Shown here piece by piece: positions 52,790-63,844 of a stretch of 64,000 nucleotides of DNA. The stretch is taken from contig CM037883.1 in the NCBI GenBank assembly GCA_021292165.1, positions 5,744,934 to 5,808,933 of the forward strand. Direction: 5' to 3'. This DNA is from Shinisaurus crocodilurus. Taxonomy: Eukaryota; Chordata; Lepidosauria; Squamata; Shinisauridae. The stretch's first letter is position 1. Each line of letters starts with the position of its first letter. The notes beneath the pieces are model-generated. The model did not search any database and was not told the DNA's origin. It saw only the letters and a list, made by a program, of their open reading frames with translations. The position numbers and the translations under genes were made by a program.

Positions 52790-54585
52790 AGAATTAAAAA
52801 CTAAGGGATTACACACTGGGGTTGGGGCGGGGGGGGAGAGACAGGAGCTGATCCCCCCTGCAAATTTCAAACTCCCCTCCCCCCAAAAGATAGTTAGTAT
52901 TACCGTTTGGGCACACCTTGACTGTGAAGTCTCTGGTTTGTTTTGGTTTGTTTCCCCAGTCTCTGTGCGTCATGTTTTGTTTGTTTTAAACTATATATTA
53001 TTTCTCCTGTGTAAGCCCCAACAACTCTCGGCTGAGTTACCTTAGCCAACATTTCTTACAACAAAAATAACCAACAAAAGAAGACAGTCCCTGCCCACAG
53101 GCTTACAATATAAAAGACACCAGGGCGCACAAGGAAAAAGGAAGAGGGAGGGAAGGCTTTCAGGAGGGCTGGTGGAATGGCCAGCCCCACCCGTCCTCCC
53201 CCATCTCCCTCAGCACAGCCTGCTGGACTGGCCGCTGGTCACCACACACACACACACACACACACTTGCAGAATATCACAGATTTCCTGAGAATATTCCA
53301 CAAAGCACGCACGCACGCGCACACACAGGATGGAAAACTTTGGGGAGCCCCTTATCGCACAGTCTACTATCTCTCTGCCAGATACAATATTAACTGACAT
53401 CACTCAACAAAACGTGACAATAGAATGTGTATACTTGCTCAACCCCACGGGGATATGGTCCGCTGTCACTCTTTTCATATTGTGTGATGCCATTTAGCAA
53501 AAGCTGAGCTGTAGATAAGTAATATTTCTATGATCATTTCAAAATCAACAGAGGTTTTGCTCCATCCAAGACCTGCCTTAAGGGAGTTTCCCCCACCCCT
53601 GCAGGGAAACCAATTCAACTACACCTCTTTCCTCCCAGTTTCTTACGATATGCATCAGCGCTACTCATGGCGCAAACCTTGCACAAACTCACTGTATGTG
53701 CGCCCCCACTAAAATGCGCCTAATGCAACCAAGCCGAGCCGTTGGAAGTCATTCCAGCCAGTCTCGTAGGCAAGTTGCGATCTTATCAGCGGGGGAGTTT
53801 GCAACAAACAGGTCTGATTGACAGAAAGGAAGAAGAAAGCTGAAGAAGACCCTTCTAGCTTGGAACTGGGGGCCTTTCATGTACCAAGGTGACCCCACTT
53901 TAAAGTGGAGAATTAATGATGTCCCAATGTTCTGTTCAGCCCTCCTCCCCTTTTTTTGCCACTTGAAATATCCTATTAAATGTTAATTCATCAGGAGTAC
54001 AGCAACTCCGCTCCCCTTTCCTCTCCAATGCATCTTTAAACTATTGGGCTACGCTTGCAGCTGCCAAAAGGGAGATCGATCTGAAACGAAGATGCCGTAC
54101 ACACATTCTGTAGGCCTTTGATGCTTAATTAGATAAACCGAGGGAGATATTGAAAGAGAAGTAATTAAAACTGGAGTGCTTCCGAGTGCTTTCTCTAATA
54201 CACAACACAATTAAACGGCATGTGAGGCCATGGACAGCTAGGTACCCCCCCCCCAAGAGCCAAGGCGGAGAACCGTTGTGGAAGCCACATTTGCCGATTT
54301 TAAAATTGCCCCAGTGGGGTGTACCCAAAAGACTGTGTGTGATGTGTGTGCTCTTTCAATCTCTCCCTTCTCCATCTCCGTCGGACACAGAGGGACAAGC
54401 TACTTCCTGCAGGAAGTCACCTTCCTCAGGCCTGCATAATGGAGAATGAAAGAGCTTCCTCTCTTGTCCCACCTCATCCTAAGCGGCAACAGCAGTTTCC
54501 CTCTTTGAGGCACGTTGCTGTGGAAACAAAATTCAAATTGCTTCCTAAAACTGGGCTTTGGCAGTGGGGCCTACCCAAAAATATT
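52790..54585. other. Mostly unassigned; candidate conserved non-coding DNA at 54020-54235
   Basis: 52860-53160 includes a LINE 3' UTR remnant ('agacagtccctgcccacagg'). (CA)n lies at 53243-53265. 54020-54235 is repeat-free with clustered TTAATTAG/TAATTAAA cores. No gene is supported. Confidence 0.4.
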
Positions 54586-54589
54586 GAGA

Positions 54590-54880
54590 TTTGCCACACC
54601 TCCTTCCTTCTTCCCACCCCCTTTCCCCAACCAGTGATCATTTGATGGTTTCTCAGCTTTTGTGCAGGTTTTTTTTTCCCCCATTCTGAAAAGTTGAAAT
54701 CCTTCTAGTAAGGTTTGGTTACTAGCGGTAATTTAGCTTTATGCTAAAATATCCTGGTATTTTTGGTGGTTTGGCTCCACCTCTTTTCCCTTTGACCCCA
54801 CCCACCACTGGATTATGCCCCCCGAGAGCTTCTCCAAAACAGAAACCAGCATTTGGGCTGAAAGAGGTTCAACACGCCGG
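54590..54880. mobile_element. Dispersed repeat shared with 48040-48395
   Basis: It carries the same ordered phrases as the 48-kb copy. The right end reads 'gaaagaggttcaacacgcc'. Boundaries are approximate. Confidence 0.55.
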
Positions 54881-54990
54881 CCCTATAGTAGGGATGGGCA
54901 GATTTCAGGCTTGTGGATCTACTGTCTTCTTTTTACTAGAACCGTGAATTCCACCAACTGGAGCCTGGTGCAAATGACATCAGTCTAGAA

Positions 54991-55105
54991 CAGTGTTCTC
55001 CAGCCTTGGGTCTCCAGATGTTTTTGGCCTACAACTCCCAATGGCTGGGGCACGCTGGGAGTTGTAGGCCAAAAACATCTGGGGACCCAAGCTTGGAGAA
55101 CACTG
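54991..55105. mobile_element. Hairpin hAT-type MITE, copy i
   Basis: This 115-bp copy lacks one CCCCAGCCAGC segment at the loop. Perfect 8-bp duplications GTCTAGAA lie at 54983-54990 and 55106-55113. Confidence 0.92.
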
Positions 55106-55129
55106 GTCTAGAAGGAAAGAACTTGGCTT

Positions 55130-55235
55130 GCTTTCAAAGGGGATTAAAGAAATTCATAAAGATCAAGGCTATCAATGACTGCTAGTCATGACGGCTATAT
55201 ATGTATATAACCTCCAGGATCAGAGGAAACATGCC
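55130..55235 (+). mobile_element. CR1-like ORF2 end/3' UTR remnant (FMEEK subfamily)
   Basis: 'tttcaaaggggattaaagaa', 'atcaatgactgctagtcatg' and 'ccaggatcagaggaaacatg' match the family at 34690-34965. Confidence 0.6.
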
Positions 55236-55734
55236 CCCCATCTTAAATGCAGCACTTAAGAGCCATTTATGGAAGAGAATTTGAGCTCCACAGTACAAAT
55301 TATTTGTCTCCTTAATAAATGAAAAGAACTATTCCTACAGCAGTTTGGTTTTAACTTCATTATTTTATTGATACACACACACTTCTAACCATATGAACCC
55401 CTCCGGGAAATTTGCTCAGCATTTGTAGAAATTAGATGTCTCTCTGGAGTATTCTCATTTCCTCTGATTTATATTTTAAAAAAGAAATCTTGCTGGGTCA
55501 GTGAATAGGAAACACACAGCCTCAGCTGTTGAACTGCTACTTACTGCCCAGCATGGTGTGCTACATAAAGGGCAGATAGATGTTGTCAATTCTGATTGAC
55601 CAAAGTTCTTTTTTTTCTTTTCTCTCTCATATTGCTGTGTCTTTTTCCATTAAAGTCATAGAGGAGCTGTACACACCCGCACACATTGTGCCCATAGACA
55701 ACACATGCTAAAGAAATGCTAAAAAGAATATTAC

Positions 55735-55830
55735 ATGGCACAATCCTATGCATTTTTACTCAGAGGTAAGTCCCACATTGTTCAATAGGGTTTACTCCCA
55801 GGTAACTGTGCATAGTATTGTCACCTTCAA
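55735..55830. mobile_element. Short MITE, TGCAATCCTATGCA-like ends
   Basis: GGCACAATCCTATGCATTTT pairs with 'gtgcatagtattgtcacc'. The inner arms are GTAAGTCCCACATTG and 'caatagggtttactccc'. Confidence 0.68.
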
Positions 55831-55984
55831 TGGATGTTCTTCGTGACTTCAAGGGAGATTGTGGCACGAGAGCCTAGGGCTGGCATTGATGACAGATGTC
55901 ATAAAATGTGTCATTTATCATTCGTCATTTATCCAAGAGGTCCACATTCTCATTTTAAGCTAGTTAGGGGAACTCTGATTTTCT

Positions 55985-56235
55985 AAACAGCCTGTGTTGT
56001 GTAGTGGTTAGAGTATTGGACTGGGACTCAGGAGATCCGGGTTCTAGTCCGCACTCGGCCATGATGCTCACAGGGTGACTTTGGGCCAGTCACTGACTGG
56101 CCTACCCCACAGGGTTATTGTGAGGATAAAATGAAGAGGAGGAGCAGGATTATATGTGCACCACCTTGGGATCTTTGAAGGAAAGGCCGGATATAAATGT
56201 AACAAATAAAATTATAAAATAAAATGATAAATAAA
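55985..56235 (+). mobile_element. tRNA-derived SINE with L2-type tail
   Basis: 'cctgtgttgtgtagtggtta', 'gattggactgggactcagg'-like sequence and GGTTCTAGTCC are followed by the body and 'ggatataaatgtaacaaat'. Confidence 0.8.
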
Positions 56236-56726
56236 GCCTGGCTCCAGGATTGGGTTCAGAATACTGAAAAATGTAATTGATCATCAACCGTCAGGCATCC
56301 AACAAAATAACAATTTCACACAAAGAGTTCGATACAAATCATAGCAAATGTAAGAATCCTCAAATGGAAAATGATTCTTGATGGAAACTTGGAGAGCTGG
56401 ATTTGATCCTTCCCTACAGAGCAGCAACAGTGATGGTAAATGGAGGGCAGAATTTGGCCTCCCTTCCTCCTCTGGACAATTGATTATTTGTAATCTTATA
56501 CTCAGTTAAATGTGCTTAGGTCTTATGCTGAAATCAGTACAGTACGTATATGTGTAGCTGGGCACAAGCAGGGAAGCTTAGTGGTCCGTGGTCCCACAGC
56601 CCACATGACCACCCAGAGAGCAGCAGGTGATGAGAGCATCAGGGTAATAGATGAAAACTCAACTTTATTCCTGTAATCATGATTGGACTATGTTTTCCGT
56701 GAGTTTCAAATGCAAAATTGCACATG

Positions 56727-57006
56727 CTCCCCTTAACTAAACCTGTTTACTCAAGCATCCTATTTACCAAATGTGTATCCAGCCCAGGCCAACTTCTCTC
56801 TGTTTTTTATGTCTAATAATTCTGTTGGGTTTGCCTTTGACTTGGAATCTAATGGTACCCTGCTGACTTAAAGATGCTGGAGAATTTTGTTTGGCCCACA
56901 TTCTTGAGTGAACTGATCTAATTCACCCTTCCTAGCCTAATATGTAAATCAAAATATGGTTAGAATATGGATTGCACATGTCTCCACATGTTATGATGCA
57001 ATTATT
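56727..57006. repeat. Direct repeat 1 flanking the IL1RAPL-like exon
   Basis: About 280 bp match 58215-58466 in the same orientation, including CTCAAGCATCCTATTTACCA, GTTGGGTTTGCCTTTGAC and 'ttatgatgcaat'. This copy has some extra short segments (for example about 12 bp near 56970-56990). No transposon landmarks are seen, so it may be a segmental duplication. Confidence 0.85.
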
Positions 57007-57209
57007 GGAATTTTATTTATTTTTTTAATTAGGGTTTGCAAACAGTTCTGTGGATGGTATTGTTGTAACATATCAAGAATGTAGAAACAGTTGTACACCC
57101 CAAAGAGTGGGGCATTAGACCATTAAGTCCAGGGTCTAAAATTACCTACCAACCTGCACCACTTCTGGACACAGCCAATATCTCTGGAAAAGAGACTTTC
57201 GGTTTCAGC

Positions 57210-57460
57210 AAGATTTAGAGCTGAGTTCGAGTTACGCAAATCTTGTGTTGCTGGCAGGGCTGGGAAAGGCTTATGCCCAAAACCTTGGAGACCCACTGCC
57301 ACTCACAGCCCAATGGTTTGACTTGGTACATTCAACATGGGCTACAAAGCCCATCATCCCCAGCCAGCATGCTCCATGACCATGCTGGTGGAAGATGATG
57401 GGAGTTGTAATCCAACACATTTGGAGGGTGCTGGGTTGGGAAAGGCTGGTCTACAGAAAC
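57210..57460. mobile_element. SINE remnant with inserted hAT-like MITE remnant
   Basis: 57210-57330 has tRNA-SINE body phrases ('gcagggctgggaaaggctta', 'ccaatggtttgacttgg'). 57335-57455 has hairpin arms 'atgatgggagttgtaatcc' and 'gggctacaaagcccatcatc'. Confidence 0.45.
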
Positions 57461-57643
57461 TGCCCCCCCACTCCTTTTTTTTTTAAGCTCTTGGATCCAT
57501 TGGAGATAGCCCTTCAGTGCTCCTCTCTTAACCAAAAAGCAAAAATTTAATCAAAAGCTTTTTGGTATCAAAACGTGCGGTGTTGTGCTCTCAACCCAAA
57601 AAAACCTATCTGTCTTACTTCCCTGCTCTGTGCTTCTTCTCAG

Positions 57644-57773
57644 GTCAGCCGCTAACTGTTGCCTGCAAAGCATTTTTTGGATTTAGTGGAGAGTCGGGTC
57701 CCATGATCTACTGGACACGAGGAGAGAGATTTATTGAAGAACTTGAAAATCATATTAAAGAAGGTGAAATCAG
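57644..57773 (+). CDS. IL1RAPL2: IL1RAPL-family receptor exon (Ig domain 3 segment), IL1RAPL2-like
   Basis: A 130-bp exon lies between a strong acceptor (pyrimidine tract to TTCTTCTCAG) and a donor (CAG|GTACTT). It starts after one base of a split codon and ends two bases into the next. The 43 residues (GQPLTVACKAFFGF ... IYWTRGERFIEEL ... EGEIR) contain the first cysteine and the tryptophan of an Ig fold. The cysteine-to-IYW spacing and the FIEEL...EGEIR ending match the third Ig domain of IL1RAPL receptors, the brain-expressed interleukin-1 receptor relatives that act as synaptic adhesion and signalling proteins. From memory of the family, EGEIR is closer to IL1RAPL2 than IL1RAPL1, but this paralogue choice is uncertain. 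Transmembrane and TIR exons would lie beyond the window. No other exon of the gene is visible here, as expected for a gene with very large introns. Confidence 0.72.
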
Positions 57774-58214
57774 GTACTTGACGAACAGAGCTGGGGAGGG
57801 TGATTCTTATTTTGTTTTCCTCTCAAAATGTAGCAGCAAGAACAACAACTATGTTTCAAAATGGCACATTTAACGTGTTGTTTATGTTGAACAGAGAATT
57901 ATTTCCTTGTCTAGATGTTGGTTGACAGATGGCTTGCTTCTACCATGAGTTTGGACTGTATTTCCTCATTGTTTCACCAGAAATCATGCAGATACAATGG
58001 CTGCTCATTTTCTGAGAAGATGTCTCCAGAGTCTTTTAGCTATTGCCAATGCATCTCCCTCAATGGGTTTGGGGACTTGTTAAGCATTTAGACCTAAAGA
58101 TATTGCAGGCTGCAGTTGCCCTCTGCCAAGACACTTGGAAAAGTGTCCTGATTTTCTGAGACTGACAAAATCCGAAAGATGGATGGCCTCATCTGAGAGA
58201 ACTATGAGTTCAGA

Positions 58215-58466
58215 TGCCCCTTGACTAAACCTGTTTACTCAAGCATCCTATTTACCAAATGTATCCAGCCCAGGCCAACTTCTCTCTGTTTTTTATGCCT
58301 AATAATTCTGTTGGGTTTGCCTTTGACCTGGCATCTAATGGTACCCTGCTGTTACAGATGCTGGAAAATGCCCACATTCTTGAGTGAACTGTTCTAATTC
58401 GCCCTTCCTAGCCTAATATGTAAATCAAGATACAGTTAGAGTTTGGATTGTTATGATGCAATGATT
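58215..58466. repeat. Direct repeat 2 flanking the IL1RAPL-like exon
   Basis: This is the second copy of the 56727-57006 sequence, in direct orientation, starting CCCCTTGACTAAACCTG. Differences are scattered substitutions and small gaps, suggesting an old duplication. Confidence 0.85.
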
Positions 58467-58469
58467 AGC

Positions 58470-58600
58470 TCAAAAATTGCATACAAAAACGCACATATTA
58501 AGGAAAGTTGCACATAAAAATGCAAATATTAAGAAAAGATACATACAAAGGCTCTACATTGGGGAAATGCACGCAAAAATATGCTTGTTAGGGATAGTCT
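58470..58600. repeat. AT-rich 'atgcaaatatta' repeats
   Basis: Irregular repeats of 'gcacataaaaatgcaaatatta'-like units, shortened here, resemble 8645-8915 and 29105-29422. Confidence 0.5.
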
Positions 58601-58609
58601 CATATCTCA

Positions 58610-61095
58610 TCTTCTTTTTGCTACTTTTCTTGTCAGCCAATTCAGAGATGACATTATCAAAAGTTATTTCTCTCAGAAGATCCCATTCTACGGATGGCAC
58701 AGATAATGATGACAGGATTGACTATAGCACTGCGGAACATAGCTTACTTTTTCATAAAGGCTAATTTGGAGAATGCACTTTTTCTTTCACAATTTGAAAT
58801 TGGCAGAGTTGGATAAAGGCAGAGAGCTCTGGTAACATTTGGAAAAGCTTCAGCCAGGTCCTTACTGTAAATTAATCAGACTCCTATGTGCAGAAGCCTC
58901 AGATCTATAACCTTCCTATGCAGTATTCCAAGACATGAATAAAATGTTTTAGTTCAGAAGACAGAGAATTTGCTGGTCATTTGGGTAAGCTCTCACTAAC
59001 ACTTCTGCATCCCTTTCCAGTGTACCATGATTTTTGGAAGAATGGTCCAGTCTTGCCAGGAATCCAAATAGATTCACAACTTCTGTGTGAGCGCAGGAGC
59101 ACTTCTCAAGTTCCATTTGAAGTTTTTCTAAGACACTTGTATCTTCCAATTAGTTTGCAGTCACTTTTTCCATCTGGGAAAATTGATTTGAGCCTCCGAG
59201 CTGTTGATCTTCAGTCCAAATATGTGGATTCCACTTGATTACTCAATTTCTTTGCCTCTTCTTCAATTTCTTCAAAGTTATTCTTCATGTCATGGATAAA
59301 GGTGATGAGGGAAGAAAGCCATTTTTCCCCTGACACAACACCAAGGCCTGGGTTTAGTAGGACTTTGTGGACACAAATCTGTGTAGGCCTTTATGCCACA
59401 ATACTGCCATAAAAGATATTTCAAATGTTTACAGTTTGTTTGAATTTTTTTTTAACCAAAATTTGCTTCTAACTTAAGCACTATTTTCTCTTTGGAATCA
59501 TTGACAATCTTTATTAAGGCTTCCAAAATACAGTCATAATGGATGACAAGAGTTTGTGTGGCATCTTCTCTGCAGAACCATCTTGCCTGTGACAGCTTTT
59601 TCAAGGTGATTTTTAGTGTATTCCTTTTTTTTGGTCCAGTGACCATTATTGTCTTGAAGTATTTTCCATCTGTGGGTAGATCCTGAAAACAAGGCATATC
59701 AAGCATCAAGAAATTTGAACAGTTTCACTGCATAAACACTGTCATCCATACTGTTTTGCTCAACTAGGTTCGGGAAACGACTTGCACAAGGCACAAACAC
59801 AGCATGGTTGTTCATATTTTTAATGTGAACTTGCAGACCTTGGTATTGGCCACTCATATTCCTTGTGTTATCATATGTCTGTCTCACACAATCCCTGGTG
59901 TCAGTACTGTATCATACTTCTGAAAAATGCTGATGACAGTTTCACTTCTCCAGTGTGGCTGTCAATTGGCACAAAGCAGAAAAATAACTCCTTCAATTCT
60001 CCATTCAACCAGTACCGAAAAACAACGTATAGCTGAGCTGTATGAGGAATATCTGATGTAGAGTCAAGAATGAGAGAAAAGTACTTTGCCTCTTTAATCT
60101 TCTGAATGGTTTTTATACAAACTTCATTCTCTTTTAGCTCAACCAGTTCATCACATATCTGCGAAGGAAATGTATGAAAGATGATATTTTCCTTTATTTC
60201 CATGATTTCTCCAAGTGCTGCTCAAGAAATGGATCAAACTTGGCAATAAGTTCCAATGTTCCATGGTAATTTCCACTGTGGGGTGATCCCAAAGTCTGGT
60301 TGCCATTGTAGAATGGAAGTCCTCTTTCTGCAAGAAAGTTGTTAGCAGCCACAACAATGAGCTTCAGTATTTCTTTCCAGTATTTGATTTCTTCACACAT
60401 CTGGCTATGAAAATGTTCCTCCACTGTGTTCTTTCTTAAAATCCAGCCCAGGCCAGAATACAGTTTTGATGTGGAATCCTGTTTCATGGTCCTTGATTTT
60501 GTCTTCACATTTTTTCCAATTTGAGAACCCGCCTTCCACAAAGGCAGTTTTCATCAGTCTGGATGAGTAAAAACAAAACAAAACAAAAAAAACCTGCACC
60601 CTGTGGCTCACGCTGGTTCAGCTTGTCTGAGCGTGGAAAGCTAAGTAGGGTCAGGCCTGGTTATTACTTGGATGGGAGAGCCCTCCTCTAGTTTCCTGCA
60701 TTGAGCAGGGGGTTGGACTCCATAGCCTTGTAGGCTCCTTCCAACTCTTATGATCTATGAAATCTATGAAAACAAAAACGTTTCCTGTTTATACAGAGTA
60801 TAACAGCTGCTTCCGACACTGTTTCTCCCCATTTTCTAATACTTGCACAAAAAATGCAGAGGTTGACAGATAGTGCAATGATTTTGAATACACGCATGCT
60901 GAAGCTTCAGATTTTCCGTCAATATTCTGAAAATATTCAGGCCCTCTGATGATTCAGAAATTTTCTATCTCTTCAGTCATTTCTGAAGGCCATTTAGCAG
61001 GATCGCAGTCCTCATAAGGAAGGGTGACAGGGATGAGATGTTCTGCTGGTATGTTAGCCTCGGGGATCCTCTCTTCATTGGTTTAGGAATTTGTG
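58610..61095 (-). pseudogene. Decayed hAT transposase (TTF/ZMYM1-like) interrupted by a SINE
   Basis: Reading leftward on the minus strand: an N-terminal segment (IPEANIPAEHLIPVTLPYED, then CDPAKWPSEMTEEIE) at 61080-60960; a zinc-finger-like region (YLSTSAFFVQVLENGEKQCR) at 60900-60790; then, after the SINE, GGFSNWKKCEDK, FLAERGLPFYN, GSPHSGNY and FDPFLEQHLEK; the catalytic core (YFSLILDSTSDI, then QTYDNTRNMSGQYQGLQ and PCASRFPNLVE); and the C-terminal hATC dimerisation remnant (NCERKSAFSKLAFMKK, near 58790-58745). Domain order and motifs match TTF-finger hAT transposases of the kind annotated as ZMYM1-like. Stops and frame changes occur throughout, so it is non-functional. The first catalytic aspartate (LILDS) is visible. 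Terminal repeats were not located. Confidence 0.82.
60600..60769 (+). mobile_element. 5S rRNA-derived SINE with CR1 tail, copy C
   Basis: It starts CCTGTGGCTCACGCTGGTTC and passes through GAAAGCTAAGTAGGGTCAGG and TTACTTGGATGGGAGAG. The tail is GGGGGTTGGACTCCATAGCC and 'ctatgaaatctatga'. A-rich flanks (AAAACAAAA) on both sides could be a target duplication. It splits the hAT pseudogene, so it is younger than that element. Confidence 0.87.
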
Positions 61096-61099
61096 AGTT

Positions 61100-62880
61100 C
61101 TGGGCCACCTGCACATAACTGATTTTGAGAGGAGCAGGATCCCTGAGGAGATACAAGGTCTTCTCCAAAGCTTGTTGGTGTACTTTCTGAGACAGGAGAC
61201 CCTAAGAAAAACTGAGTGTGTTTTGGATCTCCTCCTACCCCAAACTGTGTTGAGAACCTGGGGGTGCCTGACAGGTGGTGGGGACACCAGTGTGAGCTTC
61301 CCCCCACAACTTACAGCCTCTGCTCCCTGAAGGCATGTCCCCTCTCTTTGGCTGCGTTCCATGTTCCAACTTCCATCTTTTTGTTGTTGTCATTCTGCCT
61401 GCTGTTAAAGTGTCCGTAAAATGGGCAACCTGCTGCCTTGCTAAGTAACACGGAGGCAAAGTGGCTCGCCCATTAAGAGAAGCACGTGGTCGGACTCACC
61501 ACTCTCCACTATGATGTGGCATGAGTGCCAAGGTCTTTCCCCATGGGGTGGAGTCCAGCTGATCCACTACTGAAAGGAATGACAGATTGAGGGGGTGGGA
61601 ACCCGGAAGAGGGAAGAATGAAACATTCCTTGCCAGGTGGGTTTTTAAGAGCGGTAATAAAAACATTGTGTAAATCGAACTGGTCCTCTTAAACAAGAAA
61701 TAATAGTCTTTAAGTCTGCCTGGAGGGTTGTGAATTTTGTCTGATTGGGGAAAGAACCTGCAATGAATTTCAATGCCATCGCCTCTTGCTGTACCAGAGG
61801 AAAATGTTCAATCTTGGATTTTACTATATATCACCCTATCCGTTGCTAATTTTCCCTTTTCTTTGGCTGAGTTCATAAAACAGTGTACAAATTCCTCAAG
61901 AGGCTTGCCCAGAAACTCTATTAAATTGTCTTTCCCACCCCGCGCCCCACTTTATATGCCACGTTGCCTGTTTATTACTTTTAAGATAAGAAAAATGTGA
62001 CTCATGTTGGAGGCATGAAGGGTGAGAATGGAGGCACTTTAAATTAAACCCTTATTTCCCCCCCCCACTCCCTGATTAATTTGCCCCCGCTGCTGCACTC
62101 TCACCCACATGAGTTAATTAGGGGATCCCGAGACCTCCGACAGCATGAGGAATTATAGGAAGAAGCAAAGCAAGAAAGGGGGGGTGGGAAGATTGTGCAT
62201 TAGCTACCCAGAAGAGGCAGCTAACATTTAACATTTAACATTTGCAGAGTGGCAACAAAAAATATACCAAAATCTCTGACTCAGTCATGGCGGAGGGGGG
62301 TATGAAGGTCTTATGCAACTGATAGAAAGTTGAACCTTGGTACCACCTAATCTGCATTGTTACTAGACAGGGCTGAAGAGAGGATTCATCAAGCTCTTCA
62401 CACTTGGCTGGGATCCAAAGAATATGTGCCTGCAGTGGCTTAAGGTTTGCGCACGCGCACACACACACACACACATCGTACAGCGCACTGCTTCTGACAC
62501 TGGGCCAGCCCTACTACCGTTAGACAGGATGAGGCTGCCCACCTCAGGTGGCCACTTTGGAGAGGTACCATGAAACAAGAGCAGATTGAGGATTATTTAA
62601 TTTACGTACTATTAGATTTTTACCTCCATGGGTTGAGGGGACACGGTTTAGATTTCCTGCCTCAGGTGCCAAAATGTCTCGGGGTCATGGCCCCGGCCTC
62701 AGTCTCAGAGAAGGAGGAGGAGGGGCAGCTGGCCGGATCCGCGACTACTGTGCCACCGGCGAGGCTCAGGACCCCAAGCTAGTAGGGTGGCCGTGTGGGC
62801 ATTGCCAAAAAAAGAGGAAACACATCACCCAAAAAGTGGACCAAAGAGGATGCCAATTGGCATAACATTTGCTTATGCTA
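61100..62880. other. Unassigned stretch
   Basis: No gene is supported. (CA)n lies at 62456-62475 and a C-run at 62059. 62500-62700 resembles other 'ggccagccc...cctcaggtgg' sequence near 16846-17570, a possible dispersed repeat. Confidence 0.35.
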
Positions 62881-62881
62881 A

Positions 62882-62902
62882 TATATATGTGTGTGTGTAT
62901 AA

Positions 62903-62948
<46 letters not shown>

Positions 62949-62950
62949 AT
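62882..62950. repeat. (TA)n(TG)n microsatellite
   Basis: TA-rich start passing into a long TG repeat, followed by a half TGCAATCCTATGCA MITE end at 62951-62995. Confidence 0.92.
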
Positions 62951-63049
62951 TCTGTCTAAACATGCATAGGATTGTGCTCTTAGGGTGCAGTCCTACGGCC
63001 CTCCAACCTTCCCTGGGGGGGCCATAGAAGTCAGACTCCCTGCTGCGAC

Positions 63050-63545
63050 CTTTAAGAAGGACATAGACAAACTGGAGAGGGTTCAGAGGAGGGCAACAAG
63101 GATGATAAAGGGACTGGAAACAAGGCCCTATGAGGAGAGACTGAAAGAACTGGGCATGTTTAGCCTTCAGAAGAGGAGACTGAGGGGAGATATGATCGCA
63201 CTCTTCCAGTATTTGAAGGGTTGTCACACAGAGGAGGGCCAGGATCTCTTCTCGTTCATCCCAGTTTGCAGGACACGGAATAATGGGCTCAAGTTACAGG
63301 AACCCAAATTCCACCTGAACATCAGGAAAAATTTCCTGACTGTTAGAGCAATAAGACAATGGAACCAATTACCAAGGGAGGTGGTGGTGAGCTCTCCCAC
63401 TCTGGAGGCATTCAAGGTGCAGCTGGACGGCCATCTGTCAGGGATGCTTTGACCTGGATTCCTGCATTGGGCAGGGGGTTGGACTCGATGGCCTTGCAGG
63501 CCCCTTCCAACTCTACTTTTCTATGATTCTATGATTCTATGAAAT
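63050..63545 (+). mobile_element. CR1 LINE 3' end with ORF2 C-terminal segment
   Basis: An open segment to about 63450 encodes [47 protein letters not shown] and [16 protein letters not shown]. The 3' end is complete with the octamer tail 'tatgattctatgattctatg'. Apart from a 3-bp insertion (GTG at about 63384) and point changes it matches 40736-41220. Confidence 0.9.
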
Positions 63546-63559
63546 CCCTTCCGTGCCGG

Positions 63560-63842
63560 CTGGCAACCGAAGCCACAAGACCGACTTCAGTTCTGGCACA
63601 AAGGGGGGGCATTCCTGGGGGAGGAGCAGGGCACCGCTGGCTTCTGAGGAATCCTCAGCCTCTCCTCCGCACAAGGAGTGGTAAAACATTTAGATGGCCG
63701 AAATTGGCCGTCTAGATATTTTGAGGGCGAGGGGAGCGCAACGGCCATCCTATCCACCGTGCTCCTCCTGCCCTCAATTGGATGCCCATAATCCTCCAGG
63801 TTCAGAGGGTCACAGGCACCCACAATAGGATGAGGCTGCCCC
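63560..63842. mobile_element. GC-rich non-autonomous element
   Basis: Family landmarks are GCCGGCTGGC, 'agaccgacttcag', a hairpin TTAGATGGCCGAAATTGGCC near 63690 and 'ggatgcccataatcctcca'. Boundaries are approximate. Confidence 0.45.
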
Positions 63843-63844
63843 TG

